Shown in pieces: positions 50,862 through 60,707 of a stretch of 64,000 nt of DNA. Both the position numbers and the translations under genes were made by a program. This stretch comes from an uncultured Collinsella sp. (lineage in GTDB: Bacteria; Actinomycetota; Coriobacteriia; Coriobacteriales; Coriobacteriaceae): the NCBI GenBank assembly GCA_958370325.1, contig CATXJW010000009.1, positions 6,612-70,611 of the forward strand. Direction: 5' to 3'. Each line of letters starts with the position of its first letter. The stretch's first letter is position 1. The notes below the pieces were generated by a model. It ran no database searches, was not told where the DNA came from, and was given only the letters and a program-made list of their open reading frames with translations.

Positions 50862-50917
50862 TCTCCAATCAGTCCCGCGACAACCGTGGCCGCCGCGGGC
50901 CTCAAGCATGTCCCGGA

Positions 50918-51786
<869 letters not shown>

Positions 51787-51790
<4 letters not shown>

Positions 51791-52713
51791 TCGGCCGTCA
51801 TCTTCCTTGCCAGTTGTTTGCCCACGATACGGGCGACTACGTTAAACAGCAGCACGCAGATCATCAGCAGTGCGGCAGTTCCCCAAACGATCTGCTGGGC
51901 CTCGGGGCTGCCCTCGCCATAGATCTTGTAGATGTGCACGGCGAGCGACTCACCGGGACGGAACACGTTCCAGGCGCAAGTGGGGCTCGACAGGTTAAAG
52001 CTCAAGAAGTTCAGACGCACCGGCGAGCTCATGCCCGAGGTAAAGAGTAGCGCCGCGGCCTCACCAAACACGCGGCCGGCCGAAAGCACGATGCCCGTCA
52101 CGATGGCAGGCATGGCCTCGGGGATCAGGATGTGCAGCGTGGCCTCCCAGCGAGTGAGGCCCATGGCCAGGCACGCATCGCGCTGGGCCTGCGGCACGTC
52201 CTCGAGCGCCTGCTGAATCACGCGCACCAGGATGGGGATGTTGAACATGGTGAGCGCGACGGCGCCGGAGATGATGGAGTACTTCCAGCCCAGCTGCACC
52301 GAGAACACTAGAAAGCCGAACATGCCGACGACGATGGAGGGCAGCGAAGACAGCGTCTCGATGGCGGTCGAGGCGATGTCGCGGATGGGGCCGTCCGGCG
52401 CGTACTCAACCAAAAAGACCGCGCCGCCCAGGCTGATGGGCACCGAGATGACCAGGGTGATCAGCAGCAGGTAGAACGAGTCGAACAGCTGGTAGAGCAC
52501 ACCGCCCTGGGTTCCGTTGGCGCGCGCGGGCTGCGTGAGAAAGCCCGGCTGGAACAGCGTCGAGATGCCCTCGAACAGGATGTAGGCCACCATGGAGACG
52601 ACGATGAGCATGACGATGGCGACGATCGCCGTCAGCACGCCCGTGGCGATGCGGTCCTGCCTTTGGACACGCCCGAGTCTCGCCTCGTCGATATGGATGC
52701 GCGTGCTAGCCAC
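51787..52713 (-). CDS. pstA: Phosphate ABC transporter permease PstA
   Basis: 308 residues from GTG 52713, chosen because it overlaps the pstC stop (GTGGCTAG) and AAGGGGG lies upstream; an ATG at 52737 inside pstC is an alternative. Six hydrophobic helices and the binding-protein-dependent EAA-type loop (EDVPQAQRDACLAMGLTRWE near 185) identify the permease. It forms the membrane channel with PstC. Length and motifs are complete. Confidence 0.94.
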
Positions 52714-53614
52714 GAGCCTTCGCCCCCTTGCGGCCAATGAGATGGATGATCAGGATGAAGATGAGGCTCATGCCCATCAGCAGCAGGCCGAGCGCCCACA
52801 GGACGTCGTCTTGGGCCGACCCCTCGGCATAGACCGCCATAGATGTGGTGAGCGTGGTGGTGATGGTGGAGGCCGGCGACAGCAGCGACGTCGGCATGGC
52901 CTCGATACCGCCGATAACCATGCGCACGGCAAGCGTCTCGCCAAAGGCGCGCGTCATGCCAAGGATGACTGCGGTCATGAGCGAGGGCATGGCGCTCTTG
53001 AGCACCACGTGCCAGATGGTCTGCCAGCGGGTGTAGCCCAGCGCGAGCGAGCCCTGGCGGTAGCTGTCGGGCACGGCGCGCAGGCCATCGACCGAAAGCG
53101 TGGTCATCGTCGGCAGAATCATGACGGCCAGCACGATGGCGCCGGGCAAGATGCCCAGGCCTGTGCTCACGTGGAAAACGCTCTTCATAAAACCGACGAC
53201 CACGTGAAAACCGATCAGGCCAAAGACGACCGAGGGAATGCCGGTCAAAAGCTCAATGAGCGGCTGAAAGACCTTGGAGCCAAACTTAGGCTGAATCTCG
53301 ACCGCAAAGATGGCAGAGCCGATGGCGATGGGCAGTGCGATGAGCGTGGAGAGCACCATGACCGCAAACGAGGTGACGATCAGGGGCAGGGCGCCAGTGT
53401 AGGGCAGGCCGTTTTCGGCCGTGTTGGCCAGGTCCCACTTGGTGCCGGTGAAGAACTCAACGATCGAGACGCCGTCCTTAACAAAAGCCGAGAGGCCCTT
53501 TTGAGCGACCATAAAGATGAGCGCGGCAACGACAAGCGTCACGAGCGCTACGCACGCGCCCGTGACGCCCAGGCCCACGTTCTCAAGGTCGCGCTTTGGC
53601 AGCTGTTTTGCCAT
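52706..53614 (-). CDS. pstC: Phosphate ABC transporter permease PstC
   Basis: 302 residues with six hydrophobic helices and the EAA-like loop RAVPDSYRQGSLALGYTRWQ near residue 180. The N-terminal helix is followed by a soluble loop with FFTGTKWDLAN typical of PstC. It pairs with PstA as the channel. The start is 24 bases after the pstS stop. Full length and intact. Confidence 0.95.
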   Translation of the reverse strand: MAKQLPKRDLENVGLGVTGACVALVTLVVAALIFMVAQKGLSAFVKDGVSIVEFFTGTKWDLANTAENGLPYTGALPLIVTSFAVMVLSTLIALPIAIGSAIFAVEIQPKFGSKVFQPLIELLTGIPSVVFGLIGFHVVVGFMKSVFHVSTGLGILPGAIVLAVMILPTMTTLSVDGLRAVPDSYRQGSLALGYTRWQTIWHVVLKSAMPSLMTAVILGMTRAFGETLAVRMVIGGIEAMPTSLLSPASTITTTLTTSMAVYAEGSAQDDVLWALGLLLMGMSLIFILIIHLIGRKGAKARG

Positions 53615-53638
53615 TGCAAACCTTTCCGGGGCGATTAC

Positions 53639-54577
53639 TTATTTAGCGGAGACCTTGCCGCTGGCGTCCTTGACGACCTTCATGGCAGAGACGGGAATAA
53701 AGCCCTGCTCCTCGACGAGCTTGCCCTGGACGTCGTCGGAAAGCATGAACTCCAGGAAGGCCTTGGTGGCGTCGTCAGCGTCCTTAGCGCAGTACATGTG
53801 CTCGGTCGCCCAGATCTTAAAGGAGTCGTCGGTGACGTTTGCGCTCTTGGGCTCTACGCCCTCGACCTTGATGGCATTGAACTTGGAGTCATCGAAGTGC
53901 GAGAAGTCGAGGTAGGAGATGGCGTTGTCGGTGCTGCCCATCTGAGTCTGGACATCGCCGGACTTGTCGAGCTCGGCGTCGCCCTTAAAGTCGACGGCCT
54001 CGTCGCCAAAGACGGCGGCCTCGAAGGTGGCGCGGGTACCGGAGCCGGCCTTGCGGTTGAGGACGACGATCTTGGCGTCGTCGCCGCCAACCTCCTTCCA
54101 GTTGGTGATCTGGCCGGAGAAGATGCCCTTGAGCTGCTCGAGGGACAGGTCGTCGACCTTCACGTTCTTGGAGACGACGGGGCCCATGCCCACGACAGCG
54201 ACCTCGTGATCGACGAGGTTCTTGACCTGATCGGCCTCGAGCTTGGTCTCGGCGAAGACGTCGGAGTTACCGATGGTGACGGTGCCGGCGGCAACAGCGG
54301 TCAGGCCCTTGCCCGAACCGTTGCCCGAACCGGAGACGGAGACGTCGGGGTTGGCATCCATAAACTTCTCGGCAGCAGCCTCGACGAGAGCCTGGAACGA
54401 AGAGGCGCCGTCGTAGGTCACCTCGCCCGAGACGGACTCGGCAGCAGCGGCACTGCCCTCAGCAGCGGTGTTGGCGGCGTTGGAGCCACCGCAACCAACG
54501 AGACCGAGACCGACGATGCTGGCAAGACCACCAGCAAGGCCGAGGAACTGACGACGAGAATAAGCCTGATCGAGCAT
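53639..54577 (-). CDS. pstS: Phosphate-binding lipoprotein PstS
   Basis: 312 residues from ATG 54577, chosen for AAGGA upstream. The signal SRRQFLGLAGG near residue 7 is twin-arginine-like and the lipobox LVGC places the lipidated Cys at 29. The mature protein carries SSFQALVEAA, GSGNGSGKG and RKAGSGTRATFEAAVFG, phosphate-contact segments of PstS. It catches phosphate outside the cell for PstCAB. A perfect hairpin GCGGGCA/TGCCCGC (54605-54621 region) lies in the leader. Phosphate control is expected but I cannot point to a PHO box. Confidence 0.95.
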   Translation of the reverse strand: MLDQAYSRRQFLGLAGGLASIVGLGLVGCGGSNAANTAAEGSAAAAESVSGEVTYDGASSFQALVEAAAEKFMDANPDVSVSGSGNGSGKGLTAVAAGTVTIGNSDVFAETKLEADQVKNLVDHEVAVVGMGPVVSKNVKVDDLSLEQLKGIFSGQITNWKEVGGDDAKIVVLNRKAGSGTRATFEAAVFGDEAVDFKGDAELDKSGDVQTQMGSTDNAISYLDFSHFDDSKFNAIKVEGVEPKSANVTDDSFKIWATEHMYCAKDADDATKAFLEFMLSDDVQGKLVEEQGFIPVSAMKVVKDASGKVSAK

Positions 54578-54804
54578 GATCTTCCTTTCATACATGCGAC
54601 TCGCGGGCACCCTGCCCGCTTTGCTGTTTGGAAAGATACGGCCTCGATCGGTCAGCGCCCGCGCCAACTGCGGTTTCTTACGGGCTATTGATAGACCCTT
54701 ACCGCAAGCTCTGCCCAGCCTTTACAAACGGATAACAATCCAGCGCCGAACATGGCGCACCTTTTACACCGGAGGAGCGTCCCCAACGACTATCCCACCG
54801 CAAC

Positions 54805-54833
54805 AGAAAAAGCCCGGGCAAAAGCACCGGGCT
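54805..54833 (-). terminator. Terminator downstream of the PepV-like gene
   Basis: AGCCCGG (54811-54817) and CCGGGCT (54827-54833) form a stem. On the minus strand it is followed by TTTTTCTG. It lies beyond structured repeat B, so the repeat would be part of the transcript's 3' end. Confidence 0.8.
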
Positions 54834-54859
54834 CGTATCCAAGCAGGATATAGGGGTTT

Positions 54860-54947
54860 CCCAGGTGCCCGAGATTGCCCCGAAAGAGGAGCGCCGCGTA
54901 CTTTGGTACGCAAGCGACGGTTTGAGGGGCAAGGTCGGGTGCCTGGG
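54860..54947. repeat. Structured intergenic repeat, copy B
   Basis: Outer arms 54860-54872 and 54935-54947 pair (with two G-U), then TTGCCCC (54875-54881) with GGGGCAA (54926-54932), then GCGTAC (54896-54901) with GTACGC (54906-54911). The boxes CGAAAGAGGAGCG and AAGCGACGGTTTGAG are nearly identical to copy A while the arms differ in sequence but keep pairing. It ends 7 bases from the PepV stop codon and is followed (on the minus strand) by the terminator. The leader found in copies A, C and D is absent. Confidence 0.65.
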
Positions 54948-54953
54948 GAAGCC

Positions 54954-56390
54954 CTACAGCTCGAGTTCGTTTAGACGTAGGATTGCCGCGATATAGATCT
55001 TGAGCGCTTGCTTGAGCTGTTCCTCGTTGGCGCACTCGTTGGGGCCGTGCATCTGGCCGCCCCATGCGGGCAGCTCTAAGCCGGTCTCCTCGGGGCCAAA
55101 CGATACGGCGCGGGCAAAGTTGCGCGCGTACGTGCCGCCGCCCATGGCGAAGGGCTCGGCATGCTTACCCGTAAACTCGTTATAGGTATCGATAAGCGCC
55201 TTCACGGCCGGATCGTCGGCCGAAACTGAGAACGGCACCTTGGCACGACCCACGCGATACGTCACACCAAAGCGGCCCACGAGCGGCTCGAGCTGCTCGC
55301 AGATGGTATCGGCACTGGTGCTATCGGGGAAGCGCACGTCGATGACCTGCTCAATGTGGCCATCCGCCACGCGAATGACGCCAGCGTTGCAGGTAAGCGG
55401 GCCAAACGCCGGACTCGTCGCATCGATACCCAGGCCGCGGCCATAGGCGTCCGCATGCACAAAGGCCAAAAACTTGACAAACTCGTGCTCGGCAGGCGTC
55501 AGCAGGCGCTCATCGCGTGCACCAAACGCGTCCTCAGCCTCGCGCAGATACGCCACGATCAGGCCGACGGCGTTGATGGTGCCCTCAGGCATCGAAGCGT
55601 GGCCGCCAATACCGTGGGCGAAAATCTGCGCATGCCCGCTATCGAGCGCCGTGATCTCCAGGCGGTCGGCGTTCTCGACGGGCGCTGGCAGCTCATCGGC
55701 GGCAATCGCAAGCTCGCAGATAGACTGCGACGGAATAGCGTTGCTCGCCTCGGCACCGCTCCAGGACACAATGCGCCCGCCGTCGGTCTTGGAGCTCACA
55801 AATGTCGCCCCAAACTGGCCCTTCTCGGCATTGCAGACCGGGAACTCGGCATCGGGCGTAAACAGAAAGTCGGGGTTCGCGTGGTTCTCCAGATAATGGT
55901 GAACGTCGGACATGCCCACTTCCTCATCGCAGCCCAGCAGCGCACGGAAGGTATAGCGCGGCACGATGCCGTGCTTGAGCAGGTAAGCGCCGGCGTAGAG
56001 CGACAACACGGCCGGACCCTTGTCGTCGATCACGCCACGGCCGAGCAGCCAGCCCTCGCGGCGCTCCATCGCAAACGGGTCGGTGCTCCAACCGGGGCCA
56101 GCGGGCACCACGTCCACATGGCAGATAGTCGCAAGCTGCTTATCGCCGCGGCCCGGGATATCGGCGATTCCCACAAAGCCCTCGTCATCGCTCGTCTGGT
56201 AGCCGAGCTTTTGCGCAATGCCGAGCGCGCAATCGAGCGCATCACGGACCGGGCGGCCAAACGGCGCACCGGGCTCCGCATCGGCAGCAACTGCCACGGA
56301 CGGATAGCTCACCAGCTGCTCGATATCGGCGACGACATCTTCCCAGACCTCGTCGACATACTCGGTAACGTTCTGCTCCACCTGATTCAT
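54954..56390 (-). CDS. pepV: PepV/Sapep-type M20 dipeptidase
   Basis: 478 residues from ATG 56390 with AAGGAGG eight bases upstream. The metal and catalytic motifs are complete: TICHVDVVPAG near residue 90, GRGVIDDKGP near 117, GCDEEVGM near 157 and FTPDAEFPV near 178, then HGIGGHASMPEG near 265 in the lid. The length and lid match PepV/Sapep, Mn2+- or Zn2+-dependent cytoplasmic dipeptidases that finish peptide breakdown. It is preceded by a HAD gene on the same strand after 54 bases. The symbol is by family likeness. Confidence 0.88.
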   Translation of the reverse strand: MNQVEQNVTEYVDEVWEDVVADIEQLVSYPSVAVAADAEPGAPFGRPVRDALDCALGIAQKLGYQTSDDEGFVGIADIPGRGDKQLATICHVDVVPAGPGWSTDPFAMERREGWLLGRGVIDDKGPAVLSLYAGAYLLKHGIVPRYTFRALLGCDEEVGMSDVHHYLENHANPDFLFTPDAEFPVCNAEKGQFGATFVSSKTDGGRIVSWSGAEASNAIPSQSICELAIAADELPAPVENADRLEITALDSGHAQIFAHGIGGHASMPEGTINAVGLIVAYLREAEDAFGARDERLLTPAEHEFVKFLAFVHADAYGRGLGIDATSPAFGPLTCNAGVIRVADGHIEQVIDVRFPDSTSADTICEQLEPLVGRFGVTYRVGRAKVPFSVSADDPAVKALIDTYNEFTGKHAEPFAMGGGTYARNFARAVSFGPEETGLELPAWGGQMHGPNECANEEQLKQALKIYIAAILRLNELEL

Positions 56391-56444
56391 GGACGACCTC
56401 CTTACCAATGAGCGGCAAGCGTACCCGCCCCTCACATTACGTCA

Positions 56445-57107
56445 TTAGATAGCGAAAAGTTTAGCAAGCTCGGCCGCCGAGTGCACCACCGCATCGGCAC
56501 CCGCCGCCTCATGCTCGCCCAGCACCGCCGCGCCCGAATAGATGCCAATGCACGGCACGCCCATTGTGTGCGCGCCCTCGACGTCGTTAAAGCGGTCGCC
56601 GATCATCACGGCCTCGTCGGCAGTCGCGCCAAGCGCCGCCAGGGCGTCGCGGACCGAATCGGCCTTGGTCTCGCGTCCCTGCGGCGGATTCATGCCAACC
56701 ACCGCCTCAAACTGAGAAAGCCCCAGCTCATGCACCATGTCGATACACTTTGCCTCCATGCGAGACGTCGCCACGGCCATGCGATGACCCTGCGCCGCCA
56801 AGCCATCGAGCAGCTCGGGGATTCCGTCGAACACGGGATACTCCTCCGGACCCAGCTCGTCAAAAAAGGCACGGTACTCGTCGGCCACCACGAGCGACTC
56901 CTCGCGCGTAAAGCCGTAAAAGTCGTGGAAGCTCTTCCACAGCGGAGGCCCGATCATGCGATGCAGGTCACCCATCTGCGCCTCCGAAAACCCGCGCGCG
57001 GCCAACGTTTTGCGTGTCGAGGTCATCACCGCCCGGCCCGTATCTGCCACCGTGCCGTCAAAATCGAACAGCACGACCGGCCGCCTGCATATCTCTAACG
57101 CCTCCAT
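56445..57107 (-). CDS. HAD-family phosphatase (phosphoglycolate-phosphatase-like)
   Basis: 220 residues from ATG 57107, the start best spaced from AGAGG (eight bases). Motifs: VLFDFDGTVADTG near 12 (nucleophile), MAVATSRMEAK near 107, KADSVRDAL (Lys) near 146 and IGDRFNDVEGA near 167. The small helical C1 cap (residues 25-90) matches PGPase/Gph-like enzymes that clear 2-phosphoglycolate or similar small phosphates. The exact substrate is unknown. It lies upstream of the dipeptidase gene and may share its transcript. Confidence 0.85.
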   Translation of the reverse strand: MEALEICRRPVVLFDFDGTVADTGRAVMTSTRKTLAARGFSEAQMGDLHRMIGPPLWKSFHDFYGFTREESLVVADEYRAFFDELGPEEYPVFDGIPELLDGLAAQGHRMAVATSRMEAKCIDMVHELGLSQFEAVVGMNPPQGRETKADSVRDALAALGATADEAVMIGDRFNDVEGAHTMGVPCIGIYSGAAVLGEHEAAGADAVVHSAAELAKLFAI

Positions 57108-57263
57108 CGGCATTCCTCTTCCCCAGTTGACGATTTCCACACCGACACTTCAAACTGTTGACTATTCAACAATTGAACCTAGCAATGTAGAGCAACTCAA
57201 CTATACTTGTCGCACTTTGCTCTCAGAAGGCGGCGCGCAAACGCCCCAACGAAAGGTGCAATT

Positions 57264-58124
57264 ATGTCTTTTGCCATCATAACCGACTCCACGTCGGACA
57301 TCTCCCCCGCCCGTGCCCAAGAGCTCGGCATTTACGTGATTCCGCTGCATGTGATTATCGAAGGCGAGGATCTGCTCGACCAGGTGCAGATTACCGCCGG
57401 GGAGTACGTCGCCCGCATGGCAGGCTCCGAGCAGCTGCCGCACACCTCGCAGCCGAGCGCCGGCGAGTTCAAGGCACTCTTTGACCGCGTGCTCGCCGAC
57501 GGCCACGATAGCGCGATCTTTATCTCGCTGTGCAGCGAGTGGTCCGCCTGCTATGCCAACGCCAGCCTGGTGGCCGAGACCCACGAGCTTGACGTGCGCT
57601 GCATCGATTCGCGCACCGGCTCGGGCGCCGAGGGCCTGCTGGTGGAGTACGCGTTGGCCATGCGCGAGGACGGCCGCAGCCTGGACGAGACCGAGGCGCA
57701 GATCCGCGCGACGTTGCCCGACGCCCATCTGCTGCTGATTCCCCGCACGCTCGAGAACCTGGTCAAAAACGGCCGCGCCCCCAAACTCGCCGGCCAGCTG
57801 ACGCAGATGCTCAACATTCGCCTGGCCGTTTCGCCGGAGTGGAAATCGGGCGAGATCAAGGCCATCAAAAAGGGCCGCGGCGCCAAGCGTATCGTCGCCA
57901 ACACCATGGCAGACTGCCTCACGTTTTTGGACGAGCACCCGGGCTCAAGCGTTCGCGTGCTCACGACCGGCGCCGCCGAGGAGCAGGAACTTGTCAACGA
58001 GGCGCTCGCGGGCCAGGACTACGTAGACGCCGGCACCGGCCCCATCGGCTGCACCATCGCCACCCATGTAGGCGTCGACGCCATCGCCATCAGCTACTGC
58101 CCCCGCTACCAGCCAACTCGCTAG
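57264..58124 (+). CDS. DegV-family fatty-acid-binding protein
   Basis: 286 residues from ATG 57264 with AAAGG six bases upstream. The N-terminus IITDSTSDISP, then LPHTSQPSAGEF near 65 and IDSRTGSGAEGL near 115, are DegV hallmarks. A C-terminal lobe ends in GTGPIGCTIATHVG near 260. Members bind a fatty acid between two lobes and in Gram-positives (FakB) present it to the kinase FakA. No fakA is in the window. It is monocistronic and ends at hairpin F1. Confidence 0.92.
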   Translation: MSFAIITDSTSDISPARAQELGIYVIPLHVIIEGEDLLDQVQITAGEYVARMAGSEQLPHTSQPSAGEFKALFDRVLADGHDSAIFISLCSEWSACYANASLVAETHELDVRCIDSRTGSGAEGLLVEYALAMREDGRSLDETEAQIRATLPDAHLLLIPRTLENLVKNGRAPKLAGQLTQMLNIRLAVSPEWKSGEIKAIKKGRGAKRIVANTMADCLTFLDEHPGSSVRVLTTGAAEEQELVNEALAGQDYVDAGTGPIGCTIATHVGVDAIAISYCPRYQPTR

Positions 58125-58138
58125 GGACGCCCACACCA

Positions 58139-58205
58139 GTTGCGGTGGAATAGGGACTGCTTTTTGCTTATCAGCCGCAAATCAATCCCTATTCCACCGC
58201 AACTT
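58139..58205. repeat. Long inverted repeat between convergent genes (family F1, copy 2)
   Basis: AGTTGCGGTGGAATAGGGA pairs perfectly with its complement at 58186-58204, with a loop of about 28 bases. The arms match those at 3174-3244 except for a G for A that is compensated on the other arm. As in copy 1, it separates convergent genes. Confidence 0.8.
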
Positions 58206-58219
58206 AGAAGCAGTTCATT

Positions 58220-58281
58220 TGGGACGGGGCTAAAAAGACTGGCATGTAACGTTACGCACCGGTCTTTTTAGCCCCGTCCCA
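58220..58281. terminator. GC-rich hairpin with A/T runs, bidirectional
   Basis: Arms TGGGACGGGGCTAAAAAGAC and its complement pair over 23 positions with one mismatch, around a loop GCATGTAACGTTACGCA that itself contains a palindrome (GTAACGTTAC). TTTTAG follows on the plus strand; AAAT precedes. It lies directly beside hairpin F1 copy 2 and ends 12 bases before the stop of the LOG-family gene on the minus strand. Confidence 0.75.
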
Positions 58282-58292
58282 TTTTAGCTACT

Positions 58293-59051
58293 CTACATCA
58301 GCCCGCTCAGGGCAATGTCAACGGCCTCGTTGAGGTCGTCGGTAATGTGTACCAGATCCGGATCGAGCGGACTGATCATACCGGCATCCATCACCGGGCC
58401 GTTGAGCCAGTCGAACAGGCCCTGCCAATACTCGGTTCCCACCAAAACGAGTGGCATACGCTTGACCTTGTGCGTCTGCACCAGCGTGAGCACCTCGAAC
58501 ATCTCGTCGAGCGTGCCAAAGCCGCCGGGGAACACGATGGCACCCGAGCTGTACTTAACGAACATGGTCTTGCGCACAAAGAAGTAGCGGAAGTCCATGC
58601 CGAGGTTCACGTATTTGTTGAGCCCCTGCTCGTGCGGAAGCTCGATACCCAGGCCGACCGACTTGCCGTTAGCGCTCGCCGCTCCCCTGTTGGCTGCCTC
58701 CATGACGCCGGGACCGCCGCCGGTGATAACCGCCACGCCGCGCTGGGCGATTTTGCGCCCGACGGTACGCGCCGCCTTGTAGAGCGGATCGGTCTTGGGC
58801 GTGCGGGCGCTACCGAAGATGGTCACCGCAGGTCCAAGCTCGGCAAGTGCGCCAAAGCCATCGACAAACTCTGCCTGAATTCGCAGCACGCGCCAGGGGT
58901 CGGCGTGCAGCCAGTCAGTCGACTCCTCGGGCGCCAGCAGGTTGGCGTAGGTGTTGTCCTTAGGAATCATGGGGCCGCGCATGACCACGGGGCCGCGGCG
59001 GTACGTCTCGTCGTAGGCAGGCTCGCCCTCGACGTTCTCATTCTTAATCAT
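58293..59051 (-). CDS. LOG-family nucleotide/cytokinin phosphoribohydrolase-like protein (TIGR00730)
   Basis: 252 residues from ATG 59051 with AGGAG six bases upstream. The two signature motifs of the LOG (lysine decarboxylase-like Rossmann) family are intact: GGGPGVMEAANRGA near 113 and PGGFGTLDEMFE near 182. Members cleave ribose phosphate from nucleotide 5'-monophosphates such as AMP or cytokinin precursors. The N-terminal about 40 residues are a polar extension. It is transcribed after the tgt gene, from which a terminator separates it, so it is probably its own unit. Confidence 0.88.
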   Translation of the reverse strand: MIKNENVEGEPAYDETYRRGPVVMRGPMIPKDNTYANLLAPEESTDWLHADPWRVLRIQAEFVDGFGALAELGPAVTIFGSARTPKTDPLYKAARTVGRKIAQRGVAVITGGGPGVMEAANRGAASANGKSVGLGIELPHEQGLNKYVNLGMDFRYFFVRKTMFVKYSSGAIVFPGGFGTLDEMFEVLTLVQTHKVKRMPLVLVGTEYWQGLFDWLNGPVMDAGMISPLDPDLVHITDDLNEAVDIALSGLM

Positions 59052-59078
59052 GGGTACTCCTATCGAGAAAAAGAAAAG

Positions 59079-59115
59079 CGGGCGGGGTCGACGCCATGCG
59101 TCAAACACCCGCCCG
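59079..59115 (-). terminator. Terminator after tgt
   Basis: CGGGCGGG (59079-59086) pairs with CCCGCCCG (59108-59115). On the minus strand the stem is followed by CTTTTCTTTTTC. It lies 150 bases after the tgt stop, just before the LOG-family start. Confidence 0.8.
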
Positions 59116-59264
59116 AACATCAACTATTCGGTATGGTACCCACGATGCATCAAGCACTTGCAAGCTATCGGTCAGCGGTCGCGCAACCGGTGTCAGCGAA
59201 TGCGACGACCGGCTGGCGCTCGACCATTGCCGTTGCCCACGCTCTGCAAGCGTGTCTGTCGCCC

Positions 59265-60404
59265 TTAGTAATCCACCGCCGCAGGGCTGTTCATCCAATC
59301 GCTCACAAACGCGCCGTAACGGCCCTCGATAATGGCCTGGCGGGCACGCTGCATAAGGTTGAGCAGGTAGTAGATGTTGTGCATCGAAAGCAGAATGCCG
59401 CCGAGCATCTCCTTCTGCGTGACCATGTGACGGATGAGCGCACGGCTGTAACCGCCCGTGCACACCGGGCAGGTGCAGGTGGGATCGATGGGACCGTCGT
59501 CGTGCGCAAAGCGAGCGTTGCGGAAGTTGAGGCGACCCTCGCTGGAGAATGCCGTGCCCATACGGCCGGTGCGCGTCGGCAGCACGCAGTCAAACATGTC
59601 GATGCCCACGCCAACGCCGCGCACGAGCGTGGTCGGGTTGCCGACACCCATCAGGTAGCGCGGCTTATGCTTGGGCATGTACTCGCTCACGAGCGGCGCC
59701 AGGGTCTCGAACATGGTCTCGTGATCCTCGCCCACCGAATAGCCACCGATACCATAGCCCGGGAAGTCGCCGCACTCCTCCAGATGGCGCAGCGAACGCA
59801 GGCGCAGATCCAGGTGCATGCCGCCCTGAACGATGCCAAAGAGCGCCTGGTCATCGCGGGTATGCGCCTTATAGCAGCGCTCGGCCCACATGCTCGACAG
59901 CTCAACGGCGCGCTCAACGTAGGCGCGCGTGGCGGGATAGCCCGGGCACTGGTCGAGCTGCATGCAGATATCGGAGCCGAGTTTCATGGCGATTTCCATG
60001 TTGTCCTCGGGCGTCCAAAACACGTGGCGGCCGTCGTAATCGTTGACGATAAAGCGCACGCCCTCGTCGGTGAGCTTGACGGCATCGTTGTGGCTGAAGA
60101 CTTGGAAACCGCCCGAGTCGGTGAGGATGGGGCCGTGCCAGTTCATGAACTTGTGCAGGCCGCCCAGCTCGGCGATGGTGTCCTCGCCGGGACGCATGGA
60201 CAGATGATAGGTATTGGCGAGCACGATCTGGGCGCCGAGCTTCTTGACAGTCTCGGTAGGAATGCCCTTGACGTTTGCCTTGGTGCCCACGGGCATAAAA
60301 ATCGGCGTCTCGATGTCGCCGTGCGGGGTGTGCAGTACGCCGGCACGCGCGTGCGTCGTCGGGTCCTCGGCGATCAGGTCGAATTTAAAAAGGTTCTGGT
60401 CCAT
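59265..60404 (-). CDS. tgt: Queuine/preQ1 tRNA-guanine transglycosylase
   Basis: 379 residues. It exchanges guanine 34 in tRNA anticodons for preQ1 in the cytoplasm. The catalytic region ILTDSGGFQVFS (near 93-104) and nucleophile segment GVGIDMFDCVLPTRTGR (near 267-283) are present. The zinc site CTCPVC (near 310) with H at 336 is complete. GRGVGD-type residues of preQ1 binding (MGVGNP) are kept. CAAGGAG precedes the ATG. Length is normal (about 375). Confidence 0.96.
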   Translation of the reverse strand: MDQNLFKFDLIAEDPTTHARAGVLHTPHGDIETPIFMPVGTKANVKGIPTETVKKLGAQIVLANTYHLSMRPGEDTIAELGGLHKFMNWHGPILTDSGGFQVFSHNDAVKLTDEGVRFIVNDYDGRHVFWTPEDNMEIAMKLGSDICMQLDQCPGYPATRAYVERAVELSSMWAERCYKAHTRDDQALFGIVQGGMHLDLRLRSLRHLEECGDFPGYGIGGYSVGEDHETMFETLAPLVSEYMPKHKPRYLMGVGNPTTLVRGVGVGIDMFDCVLPTRTGRMGTAFSSEGRLNFRNARFAHDDGPIDPTCTCPVCTGGYSRALIRHMVTQKEMLGGILLSMHNIYYLLNLMQRARQAIIEGRYGAFVSDWMNSPAAVDY

Positions 60405-60546
60405 AAACTGGAACTCCTTGGTTGCGGTTCATACGCAAACCATTATACGGGCAACCCGCAAGAAGCACCGACTCGACAGAAACTGGCGCAAGAGGTGGCG
60501 CGGCAGGGACACGGCAAATGAGCGAGGATTTTTGGACGCTTGACAC

Positions 60547-60614
60547 ATGAGCGCGGATAATCTCCCACTTTTGCCCAAAACACAGACCAAAAACGGGAGA
60601 TTATCCACGCTCAT
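60547..60614. repeat. 20-bp-arm hairpin, family F2, copy 1
   Basis: ATGAGCGCGGATAATCTCCC and the complement at 60595-60614 pair over 20 positions (one G-T). The loop is about 28 bases and A-rich. The same arms and loop start (ACTTTTG) recur at 63817-63884. It lies in the leader region upstream of tgt. No ORF. Confidence 0.8.
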
Positions 60615-60617
60615 TTT

Positions 60618-60681
60618 ACGGCTAGTCATTGGGGACGTTCTTAAACGACTAGTCAAACAAGAACGTCCCCAACGGCTAGTC
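60618..60681. mobile_element. GTCCCC-box hairpin flanked by 10-bp direct repeats
   Basis: TTGGGGACGTTCTT (60629-60642) pairs perfectly with its complement at 60659-60672. The hairpin is bracketed by the direct repeat ACGGCTAGTC at 60618-60627 and 60672-60681. This arrangement resembles a small inserted element with a target-site duplication. Similar AACGTCCCC boxes occur at 48091 and 63797. Confidence 0.45.
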
Positions 60682-60707
60682 CAGCGGAACGCGTGGGAGG
60701 GTTTTTA

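Noticed and set aside
57170..57210. TTGAAC ... TATACT as a promoter for the DegV-like gene
   Set aside because: The spacing is 23 bases, too long for a standard promoter.
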